Assembly (NCBI RefSeq): GCF_018613795.1
Contig: NZ_JAGGPN010000015.1
Coordinates: 1-64,000 of the forward strand
Reading direction: 5' to 3'
DNA: 64,000 nt
Source of the DNA: Arthrobacter sp. ISL-65
Lineage (GTDB): Bacteria > Actinomycetota > Actinomycetes > Actinomycetales > Micrococcaceae
Shown: positions 35,619 through 44,064 of the stretch, one piece after another
How positions within the stretch are numbered: position 1 is the stretch's first letter
Layout of the letters: the number at the start of each line of letters is the position of its first letter
Position numbers and translations under genes: made by a program
Notes under the pieces: model-generated
The model's input: only the letters and a program-made list of their open reading frames with translations
Told to the model about the DNA's origin: nothing
The model's database searches: none

Positions 35619-36632
35619 GTGGGTTTGGACTTTACGGCGATCGACTTCGAGACCGCCAATGGCTTCCGCGGTTCGCCGTGCGCCGTTGGCCTCACCAAGG
35701 TCCGCGGCGGCGTCATCGTCGAGGAGGCCTCGTGGCTGATGCGGCCTCCGGAAAACCACGACTCGTTCGACTACCACAACGTCCGCGTCCACGGCATCAG
35801 GCCCGAACAGGTGGCCGGCCGGCCCCGTTTCGGGGAGCTGTTCCCGGAGATCGGCGCGTTCATCGGCGGCGACATCCTTGCGGCCCACAATGCCGCCTTC
35901 GACCTCGGCGTGATCCGCTCCGGGCTTGAAGTCTCGGGGCTTCCCGGTCCCGCCTACGACTACGTGTGCACCGTGATGCTGTCCCGGCGCTGCTACTCCC
36001 TGGTGTCCAATTCCCTGCCTTTTGCGGCAGAGGAAGCAGGCGTGCCGCTCGTGAACCACCACGACGCCGCCGAGGACGCCCGGGCGTGCGCCGGCATCCT
36101 CATCGACATCGCGGGGCGCAACCGGGCCAACAGTATTGCCGAGCTCTACCTTTCGCTGGGGCTGTCCATCCCGCAACAGGCCGCGTTCGACCCGGTCACT
36201 GGCGAGCTTTCCAAGGCGACCGTCTCAGCCCTCGCCGCCGCGGGCGGCGCCAGTGCTGCCCGGGCGGTCCGGCCATTCCGCAGCGGGTGGCCCGAGGAAG
36301 GGCCCAATCCCGAGCCCAGTCCCGACGCCGAACCCGGGAACCCGTTGTTCGGCCAGACCGTCGTGTTCACAGGCCAGCTCGCGATGCCGCGGCCCGAGGC
36401 GAAGACGCGGTCCGCGGAACTGGGGGCGCGCCCGGAAAGCCGGGTCACGGCGCGGACCAGCGTCCTGGTGGTGGGCGACGGCTTCGTGGCCGGCGACCTG
36501 CGCTCCGGCCGGCTCACCGGCAAGGCCAAACGAGTGCTGGAGCTGCACGACCGCGGCCAGGCCATCGAGGTGATCTCCGAAGGGGAGTTCCTGCAGATGG
36601 TGGGCGGGGCGCCCGTACACATGGCGCAATAA
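35619..36632 (+). CDS. DnaQ-like 3'-5' exonuclease with C-terminal BRCT domain
   Basis: 337 aa. An N-terminal DEDDh exonuclease domain (1-170): D9 and E11 in AIDFETAN, H90-N-A-A-F-D95, and H148 with D153 in HHDAAEDA. A Pro-rich linker (about 215-240) leads to a BRCT domain (about 241-331, QTVVFTGQL, then a VLVVGDG strand). This architecture resembles actinobacterial epsilon-like proteins with BRCT, suggesting DNA repair rather than the core polymerase III proofreader. The start is GTG. Confidence 0.9.
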   Translation: MGLDFTAIDFETANGFRGSPCAVGLTKVRGGVIVEEASWLMRPPENHDSFDYHNVRVHGIRPEQVAGRPRFGELFPEIGAFIGGDILAAHNAAFDLGVIRSGLEVSGLPGPAYDYVCTVMLSRRCYSLVSNSLPFAAEEAGVPLVNHHDAAEDARACAGILIDIAGRNRANSIAELYLSLGLSIPQQAAFDPVTGELSKATVSALAAAGGASAARAVRPFRSGWPEEGPNPEPSPDAEPGNPLFGQTVVFTGQLAMPRPEAKTRSAELGARPESRVTARTSVLVVGDGFVAGDLRSGRLTGKAKRVLELHDRGQAIEVISEGEFLQMVGGAPVHMAQ

Positions 36633-36658
36633 AGCTTTGCCCGCCACGGACCCTCTCC

Positions 36659-36664
36659 TAGCCT
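36659..36664 (+). promoter_or_regulatory. -10 of leaderless DUF4395 gene
   Basis: TAGCCT, 6 nt before ATG 36671. Confidence 0.6.
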
Positions 36665-36670
36665 TGCCGC

Positions 36671-37204
36671 ATGGGCAAACTGAGAATTCTGGGCAGACGG
36701 GGCACACAGGACACCGCGGGCAGCTTGAGTGCTGCATTCGCCTTCCCCAACCCGGTCAACGAATACGCGGCCCGCATCACCGCCGGGCTGGTGGTCCTGC
36801 TGGCTGCCGCGACGCTGCTCACCGGCTTCGGCTGGGGACTGGCGGTCATTGCCGCCGGTTTTTGGCTCCGCGTGCTGTTCGGGCCGAGGATCTCCCCGCT
36901 CGCCCTGCTTTCTGTCAGGATCCTCGCTCCGCGGCTGGGACGGGTCAAGCTGGTGCCCGGGCCGCCCAAGCGTTTCGCCCAGGGCATCGGCGCCGCCATG
37001 TCCACGGCGGCCGCCGTCCTGCTGGCCGCCGGCTTGGCGCCCGCCGCGTGGATTTTGCTCGCTGTGCTGATTGTTGCCGCCTCGCTGGAGGCCTTCGCCG
37101 GGTTCTGCCTCGGCTGTGCGATCTTCGGCCTGCTGCAGCGCCGCGGCCTCATCCCGGAGGACGTCTGCGAGGCCTGCAACAACATTTCGCTCAGGCAGAC
37201 GTGA
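36671..37204 (+). CDS. DUF4395 family membrane protein
   Basis: 177 aa with four hydrophobic helices in two pairs (about 36-70 and 106-155). The family signature AFPNPVNEYAARITAG is at 24-40. Cysteine pairs F-C146-L-G-C149 and C166-E-A-C169 near the C-terminus could be redox-active or bind metal; DUF4395 proteins often neighbour thioredoxin/sulfurtransferase genes, which are not adjacent here. The function is unknown. The 3' end overlaps the convergent ADP-ribosylglycohydrolase by 14 bp. Confidence 0.85.
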   Translation: MGKLRILGRRGTQDTAGSLSAAFAFPNPVNEYAARITAGLVVLLAAATLLTGFGWGLAVIAAGFWLRVLFGPRISPLALLSVRILAPRLGRVKLVPGPPKRFAQGIGAAMSTAAAVLLAAGLAPAAWILLAVLIVAASLEAFAGFCLGCAIFGLLQRRGLIPEDVCEACNNISLRQT

Positions 37205-38309
37205 CGGCAACCAGCTGCCCGGCCATGCCGCGGATCACCTCGGGGGCCTCGAGCGCTTCGAGCCAGTCCGCGGGCAGGCAGTCCGTGCCGTAGTACGCGC
37301 CCAGGATGTTGCCGGCAATGGAGCCGGTGGAATCGCTGTCGCCGCTGTGGTTGATGGCCAGCGCGATGGCGGCCTTGAAGTGGGCCACCGGGTCGGGCTC
37401 GCCATTTACCTCTGATGCGGTGGCAGTCGCCAGGACCGCATACAGTCCGACGGCGAGGGCCTCCTCCGCCACCCAGCCCTCACCGAGTGCACGGACCAAT
37501 TCCTCCGGGCTGAGCACCGAACCGGGCACCGAACTGGATACCGGGTCCGCGCCGGCCTGGCCGGCGAGGCGGATTGCGGCGTCCAGCCGCTCGCGGAGTT
37601 CGGGCGCCGCCCCGTCATCGGCGAGCACACGGGCGAGTGCGGCCTGTGATGCCTCGGCCAGGCTGCTGCCCTGCACCAGGTAATGGATGAGCAGGCTGAA
37701 AGCGCCGGCGCTCTGCCGGGCGGAGGGATGCCCATGGGTGAGCGATGCTGCGTCCGAGCTCAACTTGTACACGGCCTCCGCCGGAATGTGCGGCACCAGG
37801 CCGAAGGGCGCGGACCGCATGACGGTTCCGCAGCCCTTCGAATCGGGATTGACCGGCCGGACGATGGTCCCCATTTGGCCGGTGGCCAGCCCGCTCAGGC
37901 AGGCGTTGCCGGGTGCCCGCCGGTGCCGCAGCACGTCCTGGCCGTCAATCCAACGCGACTGCGGCCGCGGCGCGGATTCGGGAACGGGCACTCCCTGCGT
38001 GTCCAGCCAGCGCAGGTACGCAAGCCACACGCAGGCATTGGCGTCAGCACCAACCCCCGAGTTGGCCCACTCCAGGGCCTCGACGATCCCGTCGACTGTG
38101 TACAGCGTCATCTGGGTGTCGTCCGAGAAGTGGGTCCCGCCGTCGAGCGCGGAAAAATCACGGAGTCCGGCGGCGCCGAAACGGCGCCGGATCTCGTCAA
38201 TGGGATCGAACTCGACGGCGTAGCCGAGCGAGTCGCCCAGGGCGCCGCCGAGCAGGCAGCCATGGATGCGGGACTCGGGGGACGGAACGGTGCCGGGAAC
38301 ATTGCTCAT
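37191..38309 (-). CDS. ADP-ribosylglycohydrolase family protein
   Basis: 372-aa cytoplasmic Mg-dependent hydrolase of the DraG/ARH family, removing ADP-ribose from proteins or small molecules. The first metal motif is GALGDSLG (D26), then SDDTQ at 62-66, and the C-terminal HSGDSDSTGSIAG holds the second metal-binding aspartates. ATG 38309 is chosen because the family begins here (IHGCLLGGALGD); the frame is open far upstream (to 39338) but only as a shadow of the aquaporin gene. No DraT-like ADP-ribosyltransferase is in the window. Confidence 0.92.
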   Translation of the reverse strand: MSNVPGTVPSPESRIHGCLLGGALGDSLGYAVEFDPIDEIRRRFGAAGLRDFSALDGGTHFSDDTQMTLYTVDGIVEALEWANSGVGADANACVWLAYLRWLDTQGVPVPESAPRPQSRWIDGQDVLRHRRAPGNACLSGLATGQMGTIVRPVNPDSKGCGTVMRSAPFGLVPHIPAEAVYKLSSDAASLTHGHPSARQSAGAFSLLIHYLVQGSSLAEASQAALARVLADDGAAPELRERLDAAIRLAGQAGADPVSSSVPGSVLSPEELVRALGEGWVAEEALAVGLYAVLATATASEVNGEPDPVAHFKAAIALAINHSGDSDSTGSIAGNILGAYYGTDCLPADWLEALEAPEVIRGMAGQLVAVTSA

Positions 38310-38327
38310 GCAGGCAAATTTACCTGC
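38310..38327 (-). promoter_or_regulatory. Palindromic operator over the ADP-ribosylglycohydrolase promoter
   Basis: An 18-bp palindrome (8 of 9 half-site pairs; arms GCAGG and CCTGC around AAATTT) ends at the base before the start codon. It contains TAAATT, 7 nt before ATG, which fits a leaderless -10. Binding of any repressor would block both polymerase and the mRNA 5' end. Confidence 0.55.
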
Positions 38328-38543
38328 CCGCCGGAGCTGTCCCGACTCTGTGATTCTGGATGCTGCGGTGTTGACCGCTGTGCCCCCGGACCGTGCTGTG
38401 ATGTCGCACTCGCAATGCCGGGGGTCCGGGCGCCGGAGGATAAGCTCGGATTCAGCAACCGTCCAGACTTTGCTGCCAGACTGCTGGGGCCGGCTCCCGA
38501 AGCGAGCGGCATTCCCCGCTGACAGAAACAAAAGGATTCCCCC

Positions 38544-39563
38544 ATGAGCACCCCTGTGTCCGTCCCCCCGACCGATGACCGGCATTCCGCCGGTGACAAC
38601 GGATTCCGGCCCGGGCTCCTGTCCAGGCTCGGAGCGGAGGCGTTCGGAACGCTCTTTCTGGTGGTCGCCGGGCTGGGTGTGCCGCTCTTCACCCTGCCGC
38701 AGTCCAATCCGCTGCCCGGAGCCCTCGCCGGAGGCCTTGCCGTGACGGCGGCGATGCTGGCCTTCGCGTACATCTCTGGCGGGCATTTCAACCCGGCGAT
38801 CACCCTGGGCAACCTGGTGGCGGGCAGGATCGGCATCGCCGCTGCAGCAGCGTACATCGGCGCGCAGCTGGTCGGCGCGGCGGCGGGCGCGCTCGCCTTG
38901 TTCGGCATCCTCCGCACCGTGCCCAACATCTCCGACGCCCGCACGGCGTTTGATACCGTCACCGCCGGCTTCGGTGAGCACTCCGTGATCCAGACGTCGA
39001 TGGCCGGCGTGCTGCTCGTGGAGGTGCTGGGAGCAGCCCTCCTGGTCGCCGTGTTCCTCGGCATGACAGCCCGCCGCAACAACCACGCGGCCGCTGCCCC
39101 CTTCGCCGTCGGGCTGGCATTTGCCGTGCTGCTGCAGCTGGGCCAGGCCCTTGGCAATGCACCCTTCAACCCGGCCCGGGCCACCGCCTCGGCGCTGTTC
39201 AGCAGCAGCTGGGCGCTGGAGCAGCTGTGGCTGTTCTGGGTGGCCCCGGTCGTCGGTGCCGGTATCGCTGGCCTTGTTTTCCGTGGGTTCGCCGACGCCC
39301 AGGGCCGCAGCGCAGCCGCCGCGGGCGGGGCGGACCACGCCGACGCCGAGGCGGATGACGGGTCTGAGCTCGGGGACGACTTCGACGGCGCCTCAGGCTA
39401 CGAAACAGTCGAAAAAACCGCGACGGCCGCAGAAACCCGGGCGGCAGAGCGGCAAGTGGTTGACGGTCAGGGGACCGATGCGGGCGGCACGGCCGCAGCG
39501 CCTGATGCAGGCGGCGACGAGGCGCGCGACTTCTTCGACGGGCCGCGCAGCAAGGAGTCCTGA
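38544..39563 (+). CDS. Aquaporin / glycerol facilitator (MIP family)
   Basis: 339 aa. Six transmembrane helices with two pore NPA motifs: N83-P-A85 (HFNPAITLG) and N209-P-A-R212 (FNPARATASAL). The long, acidic, Ala/Gly-rich C-terminal tail (about 255-339) is unusual for an aquaporin and probably disordered. Water versus glycerol selectivity is not decided by what I can see. AAAGGA precedes the ATG by 9-10 nt. Confidence 0.92.
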   Translation: MSTPVSVPPTDDRHSAGDNGFRPGLLSRLGAEAFGTLFLVVAGLGVPLFTLPQSNPLPGALAGGLAVTAAMLAFAYISGGHFNPAITLGNLVAGRIGIAAAAAYIGAQLVGAAAGALALFGILRTVPNISDARTAFDTVTAGFGEHSVIQTSMAGVLLVEVLGAALLVAVFLGMTARRNNHAAAAPFAVGLAFAVLLQLGQALGNAPFNPARATASALFSSSWALEQLWLFWVAPVVGAGIAGLVFRGFADAQGRSAAAAGGADHADAEADDGSELGDDFDGASGYETVEKTATAAETRAAERQVVDGQGTDAGGTAAAPDAGGDEARDFFDGPRSKES

Positions 39564-39606
39564 CGCGCCGAGGCGCGGGGTCAGCTATTTTGTCGGTGCC
39601 CGCGTC

Positions 39607-39612
39607 TAGCTT
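39607..39612 (+). promoter_or_regulatory. -10 of leaderless sbcDC operon
   Basis: TAGCTT, 6 nt before ATG 39619; favours this start over ATG 39613. Confidence 0.6.
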
Positions 39613-39618
39613 ATGAAT

Positions 39619-40791
39619 ATGCGGTTATTGCACACTTCCGACTGGCATCTGGGCCGGTCTTTCCACGGCGTCGGCATGCTGGACGCCCAGCGCGCCTTCG
39701 TCGACCAACTGGTTGCCCGGGTCAGGGAACTCTCCGTCGACGTCGTGCTGATCGCCGGCGACGTCTACGACAGGGCACTGCCCGGCGTCGATGTCGTCAA
39801 CCTCCTGGACGATGCCCTGGTCCGGCTGACCGGGGCAGGCGCACAGGTGGTGCTGACCAGCGGAAACCACGACTCCGCCATCCGGCTCGGCTTCGCCTCC
39901 CGGCTTCTGGAGAAGGGCGGCGTTCATCTGCGCACCCGCCTGCAGGAGCTGGACGTCCCCGTCCTGCTGCCACTCGGCGGCACGGGGACTGATTCTGTGC
40001 TGGCCATTTACGGCATCCCTTGGCTCGAACCCCGGCTGGTCGCCGAGCAACTTGGAGTGGACACCGCCAGCCACTTCGAAGCCACCCGCGCCGCCACGGA
40101 ACGCATCAGGGCCGACGTCGCCACGCGCAGCGCGTCCCGGACGGTCCATTCCGTTGTGCTGGCACACACCTTCGCCAGCGGGGGCATCAGCTCGGACAGC
40201 GAACGCGACCTGAGCATCGGGGGAGTGGGCGCCGTGCCCCTGGACCTGTTTGACGGCTTCAGCTACACGGCACTTGGCCATTTGCACGGCCGGCAGTCCC
40301 TCTCTGCCGAGGTGCGGTATTCGGGCTCTCCGCTGGCGTACTCGTTCTCCGAAGCGAAGCACCAAAAGGGCGGCTGGCTCGTTGACGTTGACGAGTCCGG
40401 GGTCACCGCCGTGGAGGAGATCCTCTGGGACGCGCCCCGGAAACTTGCCGTCCTCCGGGGGACACTCGACGGGCTGCTGGAGTCCCCTGGGCACGCCTGG
40501 GCCGAGCAAGCCTACTGCCAGGTGACCCTGACGGACGCCCAGCGGCCGGCCCAGGCCATGGAGCGGCTGCGCGCCAGGTTCCCGGACACGCTCGTCCTCG
40601 GTTTCGAGCCGGAGGGGGCATCCGCCGCCTCCCAGGCGAGCTACAGCAGCCGGCTGGCGGAGGCGGAGGATGACCTCGCCGTCTGCTGCGGATTCCTGGA
40701 ACACGTCCGCGGCCGGGAGCCGGACACGGCGGAACAGGCCGCTCTCACCGAAGCTTTGGAGAACGTGCGTCTTCAGGAGGCATCACTGTGA
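39619..40791 (+). CDS. sbcD: Exonuclease SbcCD subunit D (Mre11 homologue)
   Basis: Mn-dependent nuclease subunit, 390 aa. Phosphoesterase motifs: D8 and H10 (TSDWHLG), D48 (AGDVYD), G-N83-H-D85, then ALGHLHGRQ near 216-224 and YSGSPLAYSFSE. With SbcC it opens hairpins and processes DNA ends. ATG 39619 gives the canonical MRLLHTSDWHLG start. It overlaps sbcC by 4 bp (GTGA). Confidence 0.95.
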   Translation: MRLLHTSDWHLGRSFHGVGMLDAQRAFVDQLVARVRELSVDVVLIAGDVYDRALPGVDVVNLLDDALVRLTGAGAQVVLTSGNHDSAIRLGFASRLLEKGGVHLRTRLQELDVPVLLPLGGTGTDSVLAIYGIPWLEPRLVAEQLGVDTASHFEATRAATERIRADVATRSASRTVHSVVLAHTFASGGISSDSERDLSIGGVGAVPLDLFDGFSYTALGHLHGRQSLSAEVRYSGSPLAYSFSEAKHQKGGWLVDVDESGVTAVEEILWDAPRKLAVLRGTLDGLLESPGHAWAEQAYCQVTLTDAQRPAQAMERLRARFPDTLVLGFEPEGASAASQASYSSRLAEAEDDLAVCCGFLEHVRGREPDTAEQAALTEALENVRLQEASL

Positions 40792-43700
40792 GGATCCACC
40801 GTCTGGAAATCTCTGCGTTCGGGCCGTTTGCCGGAACCGAGGAAATCGATTTTGACCGGCTGAGCGCCCACGGGCTGTTCCTGCTTAATGGGCCTACCGG
40901 CGCCGGCAAGACCAGCGTGCTGGATGCCATTTGCTACGCCCTCTACGGATCGGTGCCGGGCGCGCGGCAGGACGGCAAGAGACTGCGCAGCGACCACGCG
41001 GACTCGGCTGCCGAACCCCGCGTGACCTGCGAATTCACCGCCCGGGGCAGGCGTTTTGAGGTTTCCCGGTCGCCGGCCTGGGACAAGCCCAGCGCCCGCG
41101 GACGGAACGGGTTCACCACCCAGCAGGCCAAGACGCTGTTGCGCGAACGGGTGGCAGGTGCGTGGGTGGAAAAGTCCGGCCGGAACGACGAAGCCGGGGC
41201 GGAGATCACAGCGCTCCTCGGCATGGACCGGGAGCAGTTCACCCGCGTGGTTCTGCTCCCCCAGGGGGACTTCGCCGCGTTCCTCCGGTCCAAGGCTTCT
41301 GACCGCCTCGACCTGCTGCAGAAGCTCTTCGGGACCGAACGGTTCGAGGCAGCGGAGCGGGAGCTTGCGTTACAGGCCGCCGGGGCCGTAAGTGAAGTAG
41401 CCGATCTTGAGGGCAGGCTGGGCCTGCTGGTGGCGAGGGCCAGGGCGGAGGCCACGGCTCTCGAAGTCGACCCCGATGGGGCGCCGGAATCTGCCGGCGG
41501 TCGCGAACTTCTGTCATGGCTGGAGTCTGCAGCCTCGGAGCGTGCCTCGGCCCTGGCCGGGGAGGCGGAATCCGCCGAGGAGCAGCGCCGCGGGTGCACG
41601 GAGCGGCTCGAAGCGGAGCTGGCAAGGGAGGGAAGGCGCCTGAAGCTTGCTGCTGCCCTGCGCCGGAGGGCAGATGCAGAGGCCGCCGCCCCTGGACTCA
41701 CCAGCGCGGGAGCCGCGCTTGACCTGCACCGGAAGGCCGAGCTCCTAGGCGGCCAGCTGAAGGCCGTGACCGCCGCCGAGGCCTTGTTTGCCCGGGCGGA
41801 AAGAGCCTTGGACCTCGCCTCTGCCGGCGTGCGGGAGGCAGCCAGCTCCAGCTCAGAACTGGCAGTTACGGAATACAGCACTGCGGAACACAGCGCTCCG
41901 GGACACGGCGCCGTCACCCAACACGCCGCCGTCGACGTGGTCACGGAGCTTTCGCGGCTGCGGGCCCTGGCCGCTGTGATCGGCGAACGCCTTGCCGATG
42001 AGGACCGGCTGGGTGGCCTGCATGCACGGGCCGCCGGGCTTGCGAAGCGGCGGCAGGAACTCACGCGTGCCGGAGATGACCACGCCCTCCGGCTGCTTTC
42101 CCTCCGCACCGAGATGGAGGCCCTGCGTGCAGCCCTTCAGCCGCTTGAACAGCTGGCAGGGGAATCCGTGCTGCGCACCAAGGAAGCGGCCGCCGCCGAC
42201 GAGCTGGTGGACGTTGTCAGGCGCTACGGAATTGCTGCGGCCGGGTGCGCTGCCGTCACCGAGCGGCACCTCAAAGGCCGGGAACACCACCAGGAACTGC
42301 GCCGGCAATGGCTGGACGTCCGCGAGGAACGCCTGTCCAATGCGGCGGCTGAATTGGCTTCGCACCTGGAACGCGGGGCGCCCTGTCCCGTCTGCGGCAG
42401 CCCGGAGCACCCCGAGCCGGTTCCCGCCGGGGACTCCGTCCTGGGGCTTGCCGAGAAAGAGGAACGAGCCAAGGAGCGCAGCGAGGCGGCCGAGAAGGCG
42501 CTGTCTGCACTGGAAGCGGAGCTCTCCGAGGCCAGGCAGCTGGTCGCAGTTCTCGCCGGCCAAGGCGGCGACACCGATCCCACCGAAGCGGAGGAAGCCG
42601 CCCAGGCCGCCCGGGAAGCTGCTGCCGGGGCGGCCGCGGCCGTTGCGGAACTGGCAGCGAGCAGGAGCCGGCAGGAGGAACTTGCTGAGCGCATCGACGC
42701 CACGGAGCAGGTGCGGGTGGACATGCTGTCGCAGTTGGCGCAAACAGAATCCGCCCTGACCGAAATAGAAGGGCAGTCCGCGGCCCTTGAATCGTCGCTC
42801 GAAGCGCTTCGTGCCGGCCACGCCAGCCTCAGTGTCCGCAGAGACGCCATCGGCCAGGTTATCGACATTCTCGAACAGGCTGACGCTGCCCAGTCGCAGC
42901 TGGGCCAGGCTGCGGCCCGCCTGGCTGAGGCACGGACCGGGCTTGACCGCGCTCTTCCCGAGGCCGGATTCGCATCGGCCGCTGAGGCCCGCCAGGCCCT
43001 GCTGCCAAGGACGGAGGCGGCGAGGCTGGAGTCTGCAGTCCAGGCCGGGCGCGACGAGGAGGTACGGCTGGAGGAGCTGTTCGCCAGCGAAGAGCTCGTT
43101 GTCGCAGCAAAGGAACAGACAGCCAGGGAACACGAAAGCGGCTCCGCGACCACCCCAGCGGACCTGGACCTGCTGCGCACGGAAGCCGAACAGGCCACCC
43201 AGGCAGCAAAGGACATCGAATTGGCGGCGGGCATGGCGCGGCAGGGCGCCAAGACCCTGGGACGGCTCCGTGCAGAGTATGGGGAACTCGCTGAATCCGG
43301 CCGGGAGCCCCGGGAACGCGCTGAGGTCCTGAGAGGCCTCGCCGAAACGGCCCGCGGCTCCGGCGACAACAGCTACCGCATGAGCCTGAACGCGTATGTC
43401 CTGGCGGCACGGCTGGAGCAGGTTGCCATTGCCGCATCGGAAAGGCTCGTCGCCATGAGCGACGGCCGCTACACACTGCAGCACTCGGACGCGAGGGCGG
43501 CCCGGAACGCCAAATCCGGGCTGGGGCTGGAAGTCATAGACGAATGGACCGGCCGCCGCCGCGACACCTCGACGCTCTCCGGCGGGGAATCCTTCATGGC
43601 CTCGCTGTCGCTGGCCCTGGGCCTCGCGGACGTGGTGCAGCAGGAAGCAGGCGGTGTTGACATTGAAACGCTGTTCGTCGACGAGGGCTTCGGCAGCCTC

Positions 43701-43880
43701 GACGAGCAGGCACTGGAGCAGGTCATGGATGCACTGGAGGGCCTCCGCGACGGCGGCCGCGTGGTCGGCCTGGTGAGCCACGTGGGGGAGATGAAGCAGC
43801 GCATCGGCAGCCAGCTCCAGGTGGTGAAGCAGCGCAACGGCTCCACGGTGCACATCGTCGATGCGCTCGTAACGGTCTGA
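40788..43880 (+). CDS. sbcC: Exonuclease SbcCD subunit C (Rad50-like SMC ATPase)
   Basis: 1030 aa. Walker A GPTGAGKT is at 35-42; long coiled-coil arms (about 180-870) are interrupted by the zinc hook C533-P-V-C536; the ABC signature LSGGES is at 930-935 and Walker B LFVDE at 962-966. ATP-driven head closure controls SbcD. The start is GTG inside the sbcD 3' end. Its stop codon lies in the base of a strong hairpin. Confidence 0.96.
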   Translation: MRIHRLEISAFGPFAGTEEIDFDRLSAHGLFLLNGPTGAGKTSVLDAICYALYGSVPGARQDGKRLRSDHADSAAEPRVTCEFTARGRRFEVSRSPAWDKPSARGRNGFTTQQAKTLLRERVAGAWVEKSGRNDEAGAEITALLGMDREQFTRVVLLPQGDFAAFLRSKASDRLDLLQKLFGTERFEAAERELALQAAGAVSEVADLEGRLGLLVARARAEATALEVDPDGAPESAGGRELLSWLESAASERASALAGEAESAEEQRRGCTERLEAELAREGRRLKLAAALRRRADAEAAAPGLTSAGAALDLHRKAELLGGQLKAVTAAEALFARAERALDLASAGVREAASSSSELAVTEYSTAEHSAPGHGAVTQHAAVDVVTELSRLRALAAVIGERLADEDRLGGLHARAAGLAKRRQELTRAGDDHALRLLSLRTEMEALRAALQPLEQLAGESVLRTKEAAAADELVDVVRRYGIAAAGCAAVTERHLKGREHHQELRRQWLDVREERLSNAAAELASHLERGAPCPVCGSPEHPEPVPAGDSVLGLAEKEERAKERSEAAEKALSALEAELSEARQLVAVLAGQGGDTDPTEAEEAAQAAREAAAGAAAAVAELAASRSRQEELAERIDATEQVRVDMLSQLAQTESALTEIEGQSAALESSLEALRAGHASLSVRRDAIGQVIDILEQADAAQSQLGQAAARLAEARTGLDRALPEAGFASAAEARQALLPRTEAARLESAVQAGRDEEVRLEELFASEELVVAAKEQTAREHESGSATTPADLDLLRTEAEQATQAAKDIELAAGMARQGAKTLGRLRAEYGELAESGREPRERAEVLRGLAETARGSGDNSYRMSLNAYVLAARLEQVAIAASERLVAMSDGRYTLQHSDARAARNAKSGLGLEVIDEWTGRRRDTSTLSGGESFMASLSLALGLADVVQQEAGGVDIETLFVDEGFGSLDEQALEQVMDALEGLRDGGRVVGLVSHVGEMKQRIGSQLQVVKQRNGSTVHIVDALVTV

Positions 43881-43920
43881 ACCCGGTGATGCCCGCCGCC
43901 AGGCGGCATCACCGGGTTCA
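43878..43920 (+). terminator. Hairpin overlapping the sbcC stop codon
   Basis: A 16-bp perfect stem starts at the TGA stop of sbcC itself, with three further pairs after a bulged C and a 4-nt loop. There is no T tract. It is probably the sbcDC terminator or a decay barrier. Confidence 0.7.
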
Positions 43921-44064
43921 CGTCGGGCTGGGTTTCCGCCCACCGGGCGTCCCGCCGCCAGGACCTCCGCGTCCCGCATTTACGTGTCCAGTACTATGGG
44001 ACTGTTACCGGGTTCAGCGCATCGGGAGGAGGGACGATGTGCACGACTGAACGAGCCCGCATAC

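Noticed and set aside
37191..39338. ADP-ribosylglycohydrolase frame extended upstream to 715 codons
   Set aside because: The added ~340 codons run antisense through the aquaporin gene; family homology and the promoter palindrome support ATG 38309.
41853..43979. 708-codon minus-strand frame opposite sbcC
   Set aside because: Low-complexity translation mirroring the SbcC coiled coil; no domain or ribosome-binding site.
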